Shown piece after piece: positions 55,681 to 64,000 of a DNA stretch of 64,000 nucleotides. The notes beneath the pieces were generated by a model that was not told the origin of the DNA, searched no databases, and saw only the letters and a program-made list of their open reading frames with translations. This stretch comes from Pedobacter sp. HDW13. Its GTDB lineage: Bacteria > Bacteroidota > Bacteroidia > Sphingobacteriales > Sphingobacteriaceae. How positions within the stretch are numbered: the stretch's first letter is position 1; every line of letters begins with the position of its first letter. The position numbers were made by a program, and so were the translations under genes. The DNA lies in NCBI RefSeq assembly GCF_011303555.1, contig NZ_CP049868.1, positions 186,001 through 250,000 of the forward strand. Reading direction: 5' to 3'.

Positions 55681-56096
55681 TTCGTTTAATTATAGTTCTG
55701 TATTGGTGCAATTCCAATCTCCCGGGTATCGGGTTTAAAACTAAATCCACATGGGAATAGTTTAGGCCGAGAAAACTGATCAATTCTTACAACAGCATTA
55801 TCCCTTAAAATTATTTTAAAATAAATCTACTCCCTACTATATTAGTTAACCGTCATGTATTTAAATCGAGGTATTACAATATATTTCGTTCTAAACATGC
55901 GCCTAACCAATAAAACAAATACAAAACCAAACAGAGATCAAACTCATCTCTCCATCCGCTTTAACGACAAAGTAAAAGGTGATGCTTTTGGGCATCTCTC
56001 AAATATATTTAAGGGATTGTTAAGATCATTAGCCTGATCCTTAAATTGAATTGTCCATAATAAAAATTATATCAACCACCTAAATTTAATTTCTTA
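55681..56096. other. Intergenic stretch before the CBM14 operon
   Basis: About 415 AT-rich bases. A 60-codon frame at 55855-56037 lacks any pattern and is not called. The promoter of the following four-gene operon should lie near 56040-56090; no clear box was identified. Confidence 0.4.
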
Positions 56097-57191
56097 ATGA
56101 AAAAGCTCTCAACAGTAGCTACTCTATTTCTTGTATTTTTTCTTTTTTCCTGCAAGCAGCAACCTAAAAAAGAAACTTTTCTCCATAACCAATCCATCAC
56201 TGAAGGTTTTCAAACTGCTGTGTCAGAAAAAAAAGGTTTGATTTTAATTTCAAATAAGTCAGGCTGTACCATATGCGAGTCATTTGAAGTTGACCTGATG
56301 AAAGATAAAGACTATGCCGAAAGTATTTATCAAAATTTTGTCCTGCAACGTGTAGATGAAAACGCTGTCGGAAACAAATGGCTCGCGAGGCTTTTAAACA
56401 GAGGTAGTTTTCCTATTTTTTTATTCTTTAATAAGAAAATGCAATTAACGGGAATTGAAATGGGAGCCATTAATAAAAAAGAAATGGGAACCTATATTGC
56501 TCGTGTCTTAAAGGGTAAAAAATGGGTTGATCATTTCTACCAGCCCGGTGATGAGACAGGCATGTCTGCGGATAGATTGTTAACCTATGTTGAAAATGGC
56601 TATAACGCAGAATACTACTGGACTTTATACCAATCTAAACAAAATCCAGCTAAAATAGACCTGATGGAGCCTGCCCTAAAAAAGAGTATAAAGGCTTATT
56701 CAACTTTTTATAATAATTATTTACTGGCGAAATATTATGCTTTAAAAAAGGATAGTATACAAAGTAATGAAGCTGCAAAACTGGCATTATCGGTAAATGA
56801 TGGAACATCACTTTACTTTAATAATGGCCTTCGGACAGAGCTCAAAATGATTATCGACAGCAAATTTGACGCTTTTAAAGAGCCTTATGTTGGGATTTCG
56901 CAGACTGAGCAGAACTTCGGAAATGTAAAATTTGGAGAAAAAAAGATTGCAACTTTTAAGGTTACTAATTTGGGTAAAGCAAAACTGACGTTCAATAATA
57001 TTCTAAGCGACTGTAATTGTACGGTAGCCGATTATCCAAAAGAGGGTATTGAGCCTAAAAAGAGTGGAAATATCACCTTGACATTCTCATCAAACAAGCC
57101 TGGTGAATTCAGCCATATGGCGGAAATTGGATCAAACGCAGTCAATGCACCTATACAGTTAACCATAAAGGGTGTAGTATTGGGCGATTAA
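56097..57191 (+). CDS. Thioredoxin-like lipoprotein with C-terminal DUF1573 domain
   Basis: A 364-aa lipoprotein (LFSC, Cys19). A thioredoxin-like domain at about residues 35-140 has the redox pair in SGCTICESFEVDL (Cys57, Cys60), then a helical linker, and a C-terminal immunoglobulin-like DUF1573 domain from about 268 (TEQNFGNVKFGEKKIATFKV, then ILSDCNCTV and GNITLTFSS). It is the first gene of an operon with two small secreted proteins and an outer-membrane barrel. The CxxC motif suggests disulfide exchange on a periplasmic or surface partner, possibly the cysteine-rich peptide encoded next. Confidence 0.85.
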   Translation: MKKLSTVATLFLVFFLFSCKQQPKKETFLHNQSITEGFQTAVSEKKGLILISNKSGCTICESFEVDLMKDKDYAESIYQNFVLQRVDENAVGNKWLARLLNRGSFPIFLFFNKKMQLTGIEMGAINKKEMGTYIARVLKGKKWVDHFYQPGDETGMSADRLLTYVENGYNAEYYWTLYQSKQNPAKIDLMEPALKKSIKAYSTFYNNYLLAKYYALKKDSIQSNEAAKLALSVNDGTSLYFNNGLRTELKMIIDSKFDAFKEPYVGISQTEQNFGNVKFGEKKIATFKVTNLGKAKLTFNNILSDCNCTVADYPKEGIEPKKSGNITLTFSSNKPGEFSHMAEIGSNAVNAPIQLTIKGVVLGD

Positions 57192-57231
57192 TAAACAGAA
57201 TTCTTTATTCTTAAAACTTAAATAAAACATC

Positions 57232-57516
57232 ATGAAAAAAATGTTCTCAATTACGACGGCCGTGCTATTGTTAGCAGGCGTAACCATTACAAAAAGTCAG
57301 GTAGTCACCCCTGTGAAATGTGCTGATGACGAGCTTGGTAAATATTTTGCATCTACTACCGATTGCTCTGTATACTACCTATGTGCCGGTAGCTCATCAC
57401 CCTATTACTGGTACATAGGTAGTTGTCCTCCTGGATTGCATTTTAATGACGAGACCAGTACCTGCGATATTCCTAGCAAGATTACCCACACTTGTGGATG
57501 TAATGAACAACCCTAG
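57232..57516 (+). CDS. Secreted peritrophin-A (CBM14) chitin-binding peptide
   Basis: A 94-aa protein with a signal peptide (about residues 1-22, TITKSQ). The mature part has the cysteine spacing of a peritrophin-A domain: C in VKCADD, DCSVYYLC, then SCPPGLHFNDETSTCDIPS and THTCGC. The aromatic YYWY stretch between cysteines 3 and 4 is where such domains contact chitin. The family is abundant in insects and other animals, and rare in bacteria. It lies 40 bases after the thioredoxin/DUF1573 gene. Chitin binding is inferred from the fold only. Confidence 0.82.
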   Translation: MKKMFSITTAVLLLAGVTITKSQVVTPVKCADDELGKYFASTTDCSVYYLCAGSSSPYYWYIGSCPPGLHFNDETSTCDIPSKITHTCGCNEQP

Positions 57517-57561
57517 TATCGATAATTAACAAGATAAGTAGACTCTTAATTTTTGTAAAAC

Positions 57562-58014
57562 ATGAGAAAAGCAATTTGGATTACGTTTTTTTTAGCTTTA
57601 GGTTTCGTGCGAGTTAAAGCACAATCTGAAGTAGCAAGAGATATTGAAAGGGCCCGAATGCGCTCCGGAGGGATCGGGTCTGCTAAAAGCAACAAAATTT
57701 ATAAAAAAGTAGTGCAACTCCTCGATGTGAGCACAAATGCACCTGTTGCAAACCACTATTTTAACGTTTACAAGAGTGGCACACTTGTTTTCCCAAGTCA
57801 AACCAATGATAAGGGTTACGGAATGATCATTATGCGAAACGATACTTATTATGGCAAAGTAGAATTAGACCTCAACCCTCCAGCTCAAGATCCAGGTGCT
57901 TTAACCAAGCGCAATACGGAAAGCTACAAATTGGTAGAAGCAGGTAATATCTCCTTTCTATCCAAAAAAGAATTGATAGATACCGTAAAAGTATATGTTA
58001 AAAAAATGAACTAA
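57562..58014 (+). CDS. Small secreted protein of unknown function
   Basis: A 150-aa protein with a signal peptide (to about VKAQ at residue 21). The mature part begins with a charged helix (ARDIERARMRSG), then beta-rich stretches (KKVVQLLDVSTNAPVANHYF, NVYKSGTLVF, GYGMIIMRNDTYYGKVELDL). It resembles no family I know. It is third in the operon, 45 bases after the CBM14 gene and 10 bases before the barrel gene. An accessory of the barrel is plausible. Confidence 0.7.
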   Translation: MRKAIWITFFLALGFVRVKAQSEVARDIERARMRSGGIGSAKSNKIYKKVVQLLDVSTNAPVANHYFNVYKSGTLVFPSQTNDKGYGMIIMRNDTYYGKVELDLNPPAQDPGALTKRNTESYKLVEAGNISFLSKKELIDTVKVYVKKMN

Positions 58015-58024
58015 TCTTTAGGCT

Positions 58025-60157
58025 TTGGATTACATACAAAAAGGAGTTCTTGTTCTTATTTCCATTGTATTTATTCATTTGAATAGTTATGCCCAGGAAA
58101 AAAAGCCTATAGAGCTTAAGGATGTAACTATCAAGGGGAGCAATAAACCCCTAAGAGAAACGGCAAAGGGGGTAATTTTGGACATTAGTAAAATTGCTGA
58201 TGCTAAATTACTCACCCTTGCCGAAATCTTAAAAACCATACCGGGTATAGAAGTTGACGACAAGGGGAAAGTCAGCTACATGGGAAAAGAATTAACAGTA
58301 TTACGCGATGGTGTAAACGTTGCGGGTTTTTCCAATCAGCTAACCAATAGCTTAAATAGCAGCAATACCGGTAACAGTTATAAAAAAATCGAGTTGAATC
58401 TTTATGACCTCAAAACCGAAGGGCCAACACTAAGTTTTGTAGCCACTAAGTATGAGCAGGGTTATTTTGGGAGTGTGATTGCAAATGCGGGCAGCAATTC
58501 GTCTATGGCAATGGGCAATATGTCCTTGAGTAAAAACAAGTACTTGCTTAACTTTAGCACCTCAGGTAATTTGCAATATGCCCCATCGTCAGAAAACTAT
58601 GTTAAAACCTTTTTCGATCAAACCCTCGCCCAGGAAAACCGGGATTTAAAAGTCAGCGGAATTAATATCCAAAACTATCAATTTAGCGTTGCCAATAGTT
58701 ATTTTATCAATCCCAAAAGCACTTTAAATGCATCTGTAAGCTACGGTTCTTCCCTAACCAAATACGGTATTGCCAACCGAATGCAGCAGTATCAGAACGG
58801 TGCATTAAATAATGAGAGTATTACCGCTCTCGATATGCGCAATCCGATGGGTAAAAACCCAAATCTTGGCGCTAAGCTAAGCTATATATACAAAATCAAG
58901 AAAAGCGAAGCGGTAAGCCAAAGATTTGATATCGCCTTGGAATACGATAATAACCATACTTTAAGTGAAACTTCTGTAAATACCCAATCTCTGTTAAACG
59001 TATTTTTACCAAACAGTAACTACAACAGCGATAATACCACGAAAATGAATAATATTTTCGGTTTACTAGGCTATGAATTTAACCATGAGGGGCTTGGGGA
59101 TTTTGAATTTGTAGCCCGTTATTTCAACCGCAAAAATTATCAGCGCTACGATTATACTTACCAAACCGATTTAGCGGGTAACCTTGTCAATCTTTTTCAA
59201 GATAACAATATTGCCTATAACTATGGGGCGCTACTTGCTAGCTGGAGCAAGAGTTTTAAGGGGCTATCCCTGCGAACTGTTCTAAAACAGGATTACAGCA
59301 GCGATCACATCTCTAACCTTAAAGGAAGGGATAAATTTACATTTTCTACTTTTTCCCCTTATTTATCATTACAACGGAGCTTAAAAAACGGCAGCATACG
59401 CCTTGAAGCACAATACAGTCAATCCAGGCCAAATTTAAACAACCTGACCAATATCATAAACTATGGGGCACAGTACGATACTGATAACCAGGTTATCATT
59501 GGCAACCCTTATTTAAAGCCTTCGAAATCGCTATATTTCTCAGGAATATACAATACCAATGTAAAAAGTATCAATCTTGTCTTTACGGGAAATTATAAGC
59601 ATACAACGGATGCGATTTCAACTTTTGATACAACAGATGTAAGCAACGTACGTATCCGGACTTATCGCAATCTAGCCAGCCGAAACGATTATAACGGCAA
59701 CCTATCTATAAATTTCTACCTTTTGCCGCGCTTTACTGTTCAGTTATTCACAAACCACATTTTTGGAGCATTCAAGGTTAGCGAAAAAGAATCAACAAAT
59801 GCTTACCGCTGGTCAAATGGGCTCACTCTGGGTTTTACACCCGTGCCGAATATTAGATTAGGCGCAAACTCGAGTATCAGCGGGGGTTCAAGTTTTCAAT
59901 CCAAAACAAAAGCACAAATTAACACCGGTTTATCCGCTACTTACATTAAAAGCAAACTAAATTTCAGCCTATCCATTAATAACTTTCACCAACCTTATTT
60001 TAATAACTATAACTGGATATACGGATATGGTTACCAAACTTCCAGCCAAAGCAGGAGCAGGAGAATAGCGGGTAATTTAAGCATCAATTATAGCTTTGGT
60101 AAGCCAGCTAAAACAACGGGCGCCAATGGGAAGGAAATCAAAAAAGATGATATGTAA
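58025..60157 (+). CDS. TonB-dependent-receptor-like outer-membrane beta-barrel protein
   Basis: A 710-aa protein of the outer membrane beta-barrel family (OMP_b-brl_3). A signal peptide to about residue 23 (LNSYAQ) is followed by a plug-like part, LKDVTIKGSNKPLRETAKGV, then LAEILKTIPGIEVDDKGKVS and YMGKELTVLRDGV, without the carboxypeptidase-like domain of SusC. The rest is a barrel with repeated aromatic strands; the end is polar (TTGANGKEIKKDDM). The start is a TTG 10 bases after the previous stop, as no ATG lies near. Substrate unknown; it may export or import a peptide or bind with its operon partners. Confidence 0.8.
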   Translation: MDYIQKGVLVLISIVFIHLNSYAQEKKPIELKDVTIKGSNKPLRETAKGVILDISKIADAKLLTLAEILKTIPGIEVDDKGKVSYMGKELTVLRDGVNVAGFSNQLTNSLNSSNTGNSYKKIELNLYDLKTEGPTLSFVATKYEQGYFGSVIANAGSNSSMAMGNMSLSKNKYLLNFSTSGNLQYAPSSENYVKTFFDQTLAQENRDLKVSGINIQNYQFSVANSYFINPKSTLNASVSYGSSLTKYGIANRMQQYQNGALNNESITALDMRNPMGKNPNLGAKLSYIYKIKKSEAVSQRFDIALEYDNNHTLSETSVNTQSLLNVFLPNSNYNSDNTTKMNNIFGLLGYEFNHEGLGDFEFVARYFNRKNYQRYDYTYQTDLAGNLVNLFQDNNIAYNYGALLASWSKSFKGLSLRTVLKQDYSSDHISNLKGRDKFTFSTFSPYLSLQRSLKNGSIRLEAQYSQSRPNLNNLTNIINYGAQYDTDNQVIIGNPYLKPSKSLYFSGIYNTNVKSINLVFTGNYKHTTDAISTFDTTDVSNVRIRTYRNLASRNDYNGNLSINFYLLPRFTVQLFTNHIFGAFKVSEKESTNAYRWSNGLTLGFTPVPNIRLGANSSISGGSSFQSKTKAQINTGLSATYIKSKLNFSLSINNFHQPYFNNYNWIYGYGYQTSSQSRSRRIAGNLSINYSFGKPAKTTGANGKEIKKDDM

Positions 60158-60611
60158 ATTCCTGGTTAAATCGCTTTATCCAGATCACAGGCAACCTTAA
60201 ATTTAGTCCTAGCATTATCCAACCGTGATAAAAATATCTACTTCAGCATTTTCCCCATCTTGGGTTTGTCCTGGGTAAACTTCCAAATCATAAGTATATC
60301 ATACCCGTCATTCTTAAAAGCCTATCGCTACATCTGTAACCCACTAACTCAAGGAATACTGATGAGAACGAAAAAAGAAAGACTTACCATTTTATTTGGT
60401 ATTCAATTAATTCCATGTAATAAAATTGGCGGCCCCAATTTGGCTATAAATACCGCGAACGTATCATCCTAGCTTATGCGTGCGTGTTCTAATCTTCGCA
60501 ACAGAGATAGCATTGGACATCTAACCGGCGATTAAAGCCATCGGACGTATGAGCGGATAGCCCGGCAGTTGCCCTTCACTAAATAAATTCAAAAACCTAT
60601 AAAAGCAAAAA
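60158..60611. other. Intergenic stretch after the CBM14 operon
   Basis: About 450 bases with no credible gene; a 70-codon frame at 60260-60472 lacks protein-like pattern. It ends with the terminator-type hairpin at 60612-60633. Confidence 0.4.
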
Positions 60612-60633
60612 GCCACTGATGTTTACCAGTGGC
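60612..60633 (+). terminator. Terminator-like hairpin after the CBM14 operon
   Basis: Stem GCCACTG/CAGTGGC with an 8-base loop, preceded by AAAAGCAAAAA and followed by CTTATTTCT. The flanks allow either direction. It lies 450 bases past the barrel gene and just before the ISL3 remnant. Confidence 0.5.
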
Positions 60634-60712
60634 CTTATTTCTCAAAACAATTTTCTTTTTATTTTGCGCTATTTTTCTTTTCTGTAACCTCTGTGGGGAT
60701 TTCGGTAATAGT

Positions 60713-61200
60713 GGTTCTTCCCAAATTTTGGTGGTTTTCCATGATAAGTCTGGTTGTTATTCGTTAAGAAATAATGAATCTTACCAAACTGATTTTCTCA
60801 TCAATCAATCCCTTTAAAGTAGTTTCAGTAGATAACCATGGCAACTTTGTTAATATCTTTGTACAGAGCAGGCAAAAGATCTGCCGTTGCCCGAACGGCC
60901 TAAGTCCTTCAAAGAAGCTAAATAGCTATTATTTAAGAAAGTTCCGTGACCTGCCTACGTTTGGGAAGTCATGTAATATATACCTGCAGTCTAGAAAATA
61001 CCGATATATTAAAACGTTCTGTAAAGATGAGATCTTCACAGAACGTTTTGATGACCATTTCGAACCATGTAAGCGACAGACAAAAAGATTGGATGAGAAA
61101 TTATTAACCACCGCCTTAAATGGGTGGAGGACCCGTTGAGTGTATTTGCAATACATTATCCATGCCCGTGAGTGATTTACTTGTCGTTTGTTTCAATTAA
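60713..61200 (+). mobile_element. ISL3-family insertion sequence remnant
   Basis: The left terminal repeat starts at 60713 (GGTTCTTCCCAAATTTTGGT then GG). From 60774 the transposase N-terminus is open: CPNGLSPSKKLNSYYLRKFR, DLPTFGKSCNIYLQSRKYRY and FTERFDDHFEPC match the zinc-ribbon region of ISL3 transposases. After RLDEKLLTTALNG the frame shifts to GGGPVECICNTLSMPVSDL and then ends. The catalytic DDE part and the right end are absent. The repeat matches the MITE at 6605. Confidence 0.8.
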
Positions 61201-61471
61201 AAAATACAAATTACTATTCAGAAGTCGAGATGGCATGGTACCAATGTATCAGCAGCTGTAAAGAAAATAATTACTGTTGAAAAAACAGACGATAAGTTTA
61301 AATGTGGAACGCGCGGCCATTTTGCCGAAATACCCAAATAAAAGCATGATGTAAAGTTTTTATTTACAAAGTTTACATTTTTATTTACAATCAAAAGTAT
61401 GCCCCCTAAAGATATCATAGTATTTTCGCTAAGTCAAATTCTTTATCTTCATAAATCTGAAATTTACTATT

Positions 61472-62410
61472 ATGATAAAATCGCTTTTATTTACGTTATT
61501 AGTTTTCTTAAGTCTTTTTACATTTTCACAAACTGCCTTACCCGAAAAGAACTTCAAAGGTCACAAAGAAGCCATATACGTTACAGCACAATCATCAAAT
61601 GGAAAATGGTTGCTTTCTGGTAGTGCTGATGACACAGCCATATTGTGGAATGAAAATGGTGAGATAGTTAAACAAATTACTGGTCATCTAAGAAGTGTAA
61701 ATGATGTCGCATTTTCACCAGATAATAAAAGATTTATCACTGCAGGAAGCGATGAAACTTTTGTCATATGGAATATTAATGGTAAGAAAATTAAAGTAGT
61801 AAAAGCCGACAAGATTTATGTAAAAACTGTGACCTATTCAAATAATGGAAGATACATATTAAGTGGAGGGGGAGATAATACAGCTAAGTTATGGACTTCG
61901 GACGGGAGACTTATTAGGACATTTAAAGGGCATGATTGTACGATATATCAGGCAAGCTTCTCGCCTGATGACAAAAAAATCGTGATTGCCAGTTGCGATA
62001 ATTCCGTTTCTATTTGGGATTTAACAGGAAAAAAATTAAAGACCTTAAATTACCACTCAAGCGGTGTTACTTCGGCAAGCTTTTCGCCTGATGGACAACA
62101 GATATTGACGGCTAGTTTTGATAAACAAGTTGCATTATGGAGTATAAAAGGTAAGTTGCTTAAATCTTTTAAAGCCCATGACGATGAAATTAATCAAGCT
62201 CAATTTTCTAAAAATGGCAAATATATTCTTACGGGAGGTGAAGATGGCATTGCAAAATTGTGGCGATCAAATGGACAGCTTGTAAGAACTTTTGGTGACA
62301 TCAATACTGTTGAATATACCAGTGCAATTTTTTCAGAGGATCAGAAATTCGCGATAGTATCCTCTAAAAATAATAGCATAAACTTTTATAGATTACCTGA
62401 GCTTAAATGA
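61472..62410 (+). CDS. Exported WD40-repeat protein
   Basis: A 312-aa protein with a signal peptide (about 1-20, FTFSQ). Seven WD40 repeats of about 41 residues fill the mature part, a complete propeller; examples are GSADDTAILWNENGEIVKQI, AGSDETFVIWNINGKKI, GGGDNTAKLWTSDGRLIRTF, ASCDNSVSIWDLTGKKLKTL, ASFDKQVALWSIKGKLLKSF and GGEDGIAKLWRSNGQLVRTF. It is probably a periplasmic or surface scaffold or binding protein. It stands alone between the ISL3 remnant and a gene-free stretch. Confidence 0.9.
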   Translation: MIKSLLFTLLVFLSLFTFSQTALPEKNFKGHKEAIYVTAQSSNGKWLLSGSADDTAILWNENGEIVKQITGHLRSVNDVAFSPDNKRFITAGSDETFVIWNINGKKIKVVKADKIYVKTVTYSNNGRYILSGGGDNTAKLWTSDGRLIRTFKGHDCTIYQASFSPDDKKIVIASCDNSVSIWDLTGKKLKTLNYHSSGVTSASFSPDGQQILTASFDKQVALWSIKGKLLKSFKAHDDEINQAQFSKNGKYILTGGEDGIAKLWRSNGQLVRTFGDINTVEYTSAIFSEDQKFAIVSSKNNSINFYRLPELK

Positions 62411-63047
62411 TTTTCATTTGCTGTGATTGTTCCAATTAAATATAAATCTACAAAATAAAACATTTTTAAGAAGGCAATAATTTGGGTTACAAATTATGAC
62501 AAACCACGGCATTTTGATTTTTTTGATAACTGAGTATCTCTAAACGTCCCTCTTTTACCTATTCAATGAAAGTGGATTGCAGCAAATAAACTATTTTCAT
62601 GTAGGCCTTTATTATTTCGGCTCTTACTGTACTTTTATTTCTTTTGTCAGCTTTTACATTCTCATTTATTTTTGTTCATTTAACTTTAGCAAAAAGAGGG
62701 TGTTACTTTGGTTTTTGGTATTTAGTGGCTTTTTTGACCAAATAACACATATGCGAGGTGCCTCAAAAGGTGTCTCAGATTTTCCGGAACACCGATACAC
62801 CTCTTTAGAACTTAAAAATATGACTATCAACTAGTTTACATCAAAAATATTGACTTTTTTGACTGTAATCTTAACTTTATTTCACCTTTAAGATTACTTT
62901 TATGAAAAGAAATTTCAGTCTTATCTTCTTTTTGAAGAAAAAAACACAGACCAAGAGGAATATACGCTTATTGTAATCACATTCAAAACCTGCAGCTCTT
63001 TTCAGTAAAACAGGTTAATTATATGGCTGGCTTTAAATTTTAAAAGA
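62411..63047. other. Gene-free stretch before ppsA
   Basis: About 640 bases. A hydrophobic 85-codon plus-strand frame at 62577-62834 starts with TTG, has no ribosome-binding site and no family match, and is not called. Near 62986-63015 is a weak hairpin (AACCTG/CAGGTT) that could terminate ppsA. Confidence 0.4.
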
Positions 63048-64000
63048 TCAGGCCACACCTCGCGGAGCGACAACGGTTGTTAGCTTATCTTCTATTTCTT
63101 TAACAGCCATTACGGTTTTCATAAAAGAATCAGGCGTTACAGAAATAGAATCAATTCCGTTTTCGACTAAGAATTGTGCAAAATCCGGATAATCTGAAGG
63201 TCCCTGTCCGCAAATACCTACTTTTACGTGCATCTTTTTAGCCGATTTGATCAAATTCGAAATCATTATTTTTACGGCATCGTTACGTTCATTGTACAGG
63301 TTAGCCACAAGTGATGAATCGCGGTCCAATCCCAATACCAATTGCGTTAAATCATTCGATCCAATAGAAAAGCCATCGATGTGTTTTGCAAATTGCTCGG
63401 CAAGGATAACGTTTGAGGGCACTTCAGCCATTAAATAAATCTCCAGACCATTTTCGCCACGGGTAAGGCCAAATTCGCTCATGGTACTCTGAACCAGTAA
63501 AAGTTCATCTACAGTACGGCAAAACGGAATCATCACCACTACATTGTCCAATCCCATCACTTCGCGCACCTTTTTAATCGCTTTGCATTCCATTCCAAAT
63601 GCTTCTTTATAGGCGTCGGCATAGTACCTCGAAGCACCCCGCCAGCCAATCATCGGATTTTCTTCTCCAGGCTCAAAGTATTTGCCTCCCGGCATGTTGT
63701 AGTATTCATTGGTTTTAAAATCTGAAAAACGAACAATTACCTGATTTGGATAATAAGCCGCGGCAATTTTTGCGATACCAAACGAAAGTTTTTCGATAAA
63801 GTAGTTTTCTTCATCCTCGTAACCCGCAATAGCGGCCTGCACGTGGCTGCTGAGCGCGGCATCATTTAAACTCCGGTGCTTAAGGAGTGCCATGGGGTGA
63901 ATTTTAATGTAGTTGTTGATGATAAATTCTTCGCGGGCCAAACCAACTCCTTTTGCCGGATAACTGGCGTACTGAAATGCAATATCCGGCGATCCGATAT
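63048..64000 (-). CDS. ppsA: Phosphoenolpyruvate synthase, C-terminal part (cut by window edge)
   Basis: The enzyme makes PEP from pyruvate and ATP for gluconeogenesis. About 317 C-terminal residues are in the window, covering the PEP/pyruvate-binding TIM barrel: SYPAKGVGLAREEFIINNYI just inside the edge, FSDFKTNEYYNMPGG, NPMIGWRGASRY, SIGSNDLTQLVLGLDRD and the catalytic cysteine motif KVGICGQGPSDYPDF. It ends VAPRGVA. The reading frame continues past 64000 and the start is not seen. Confidence 0.95.
   Translation of the reverse strand, partial: IGSPDIAFQYASYPAKGVGLAREEFIINNYIKIHPMALLKHRSLNDAALSSHVQAAIAGYEDEENYFIEKLSFGIAKIAAAYYPNQVIVRFSDFKTNEYYNMPGGKYFEPGEENPMIGWRGASRYYADAYKEAFGMECKAIKKVREVMGLDNVVVMIPFCRTVDELLLVQSTMSEFGLTRGENGLEIYLMAEVPSNVILAEQFAKHIDGFSIGSNDLTQLVLGLDRDSSLVANLYNERNDAVKIMISNLIKSAKKMHVKVGICGQGPSDYPDFAQFLVENGIDSISVTPDSFMKTVMAVKEIEDKLTTVVAPRGVA

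Noticed and set aside
55855-56037. 60-codon plus-strand frame before the CBM14 operon
   Set aside because: No pattern, and AT-rich start context typical of chance frames.
62577-62834. 85-codon hydrophobic plus-strand frame
   Set aside because: TTG start, no ribosome-binding site, no recognisable helices arrangement or family.
1-64000. CRISPR arrays, tRNA or rRNA genes
   Set aside because: No regularly spaced repeats and no T-arm (GGTTCGAATCC-like) or rRNA signatures were found on reading both strands.

Overview
This window is chromosomal DNA from a Bacteroidota bacterium, most likely of the Sphingobacteriaceae (Pedobacter-like). The signs are a SusC/SusD pair inside a fructan utilisation locus, a hybrid two-component sensor with a periplasmic sugar-binding domain, an ECF sigma factor/FecR pair, OMP_b-brl barrels, many lipoprotein signals, and small families seen mainly in this phylum. 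I see no rRNA, tRNA or CRISPR array.

Layout. 0-10 kb: ECF sigma factor and the start of its FecR partner, two closely related alpha/beta hydrolases (one exported, one not), a GNAT acetyltransferase, two AraC regulators, a DUF4822 lipoprotein, a 139-bp MITE with ISL3-like ends, and small stress-type proteins (histone H1-like, AtpZ-like, PA2169-type four-helix bundle, DUF983). 10-18.4 kb: a molybdenum/formate block with moaA, a bestrophin-type channel, an OFA-family MFS transporter, an FdhF/YdeP-type molybdopterin oxidoreductase, a small conserved partner and fdhD. 18.5-27.5 kb: stress block with dnaK, an MscS channel, a VOC protein, a Dyp-type peroxidase, a CbpA-type DnaJ with its CbpM modulator, an AraC regulator, a cold-shock-like protein and a DUF1003 protein.

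27.6-46.1 kb is a levan/fructan polysaccharide utilisation locus: four GH32-type proteins, a DUF4960 surface glycan-binding lipoprotein, SusD, SusC, fructokinase and an MFS sugar transporter on the minus strand, with a divergent hybrid two-component regulator. Gene content resembles the levan locus of Bacteroides thetaiotaomicron. 46.2-50.9 kb is an oxidative-stress group: ankyrin protein, a conserved protein, large-subunit catalase KatE, a DUF892 protein and an HTH regulator.

51.3-55.7 kb looks like a decayed island: Crp/Fnr regulator, a free-standing piece resembling the C-terminal nuclease-like part of large helicase proteins, a zeta-type toxin with its antitoxin, the 3' end of a group II intron (maturase tail, domains V and VI), a tyrosine-integrase scrap and a MocR-type scrap. 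56.1-60.2 kb is a four-gene secreted/outer-membrane operon containing a bacterial peritrophin-A (CBM14) peptide, the best candidate here for an undescribed system. 60.7-64 kb holds an ISL3 remnant, an exported WD40 protein and the 3' part of ppsA.

Caution: five otherwise intact genes (fdhF-like, mscS, VOC, fructokinase, MFS sugar transporter) and the intron maturase are each split by one missing base in a homopolymer run. This pattern looks like base-calling error more than pseudogenisation, so those genes are annotated here across the break.
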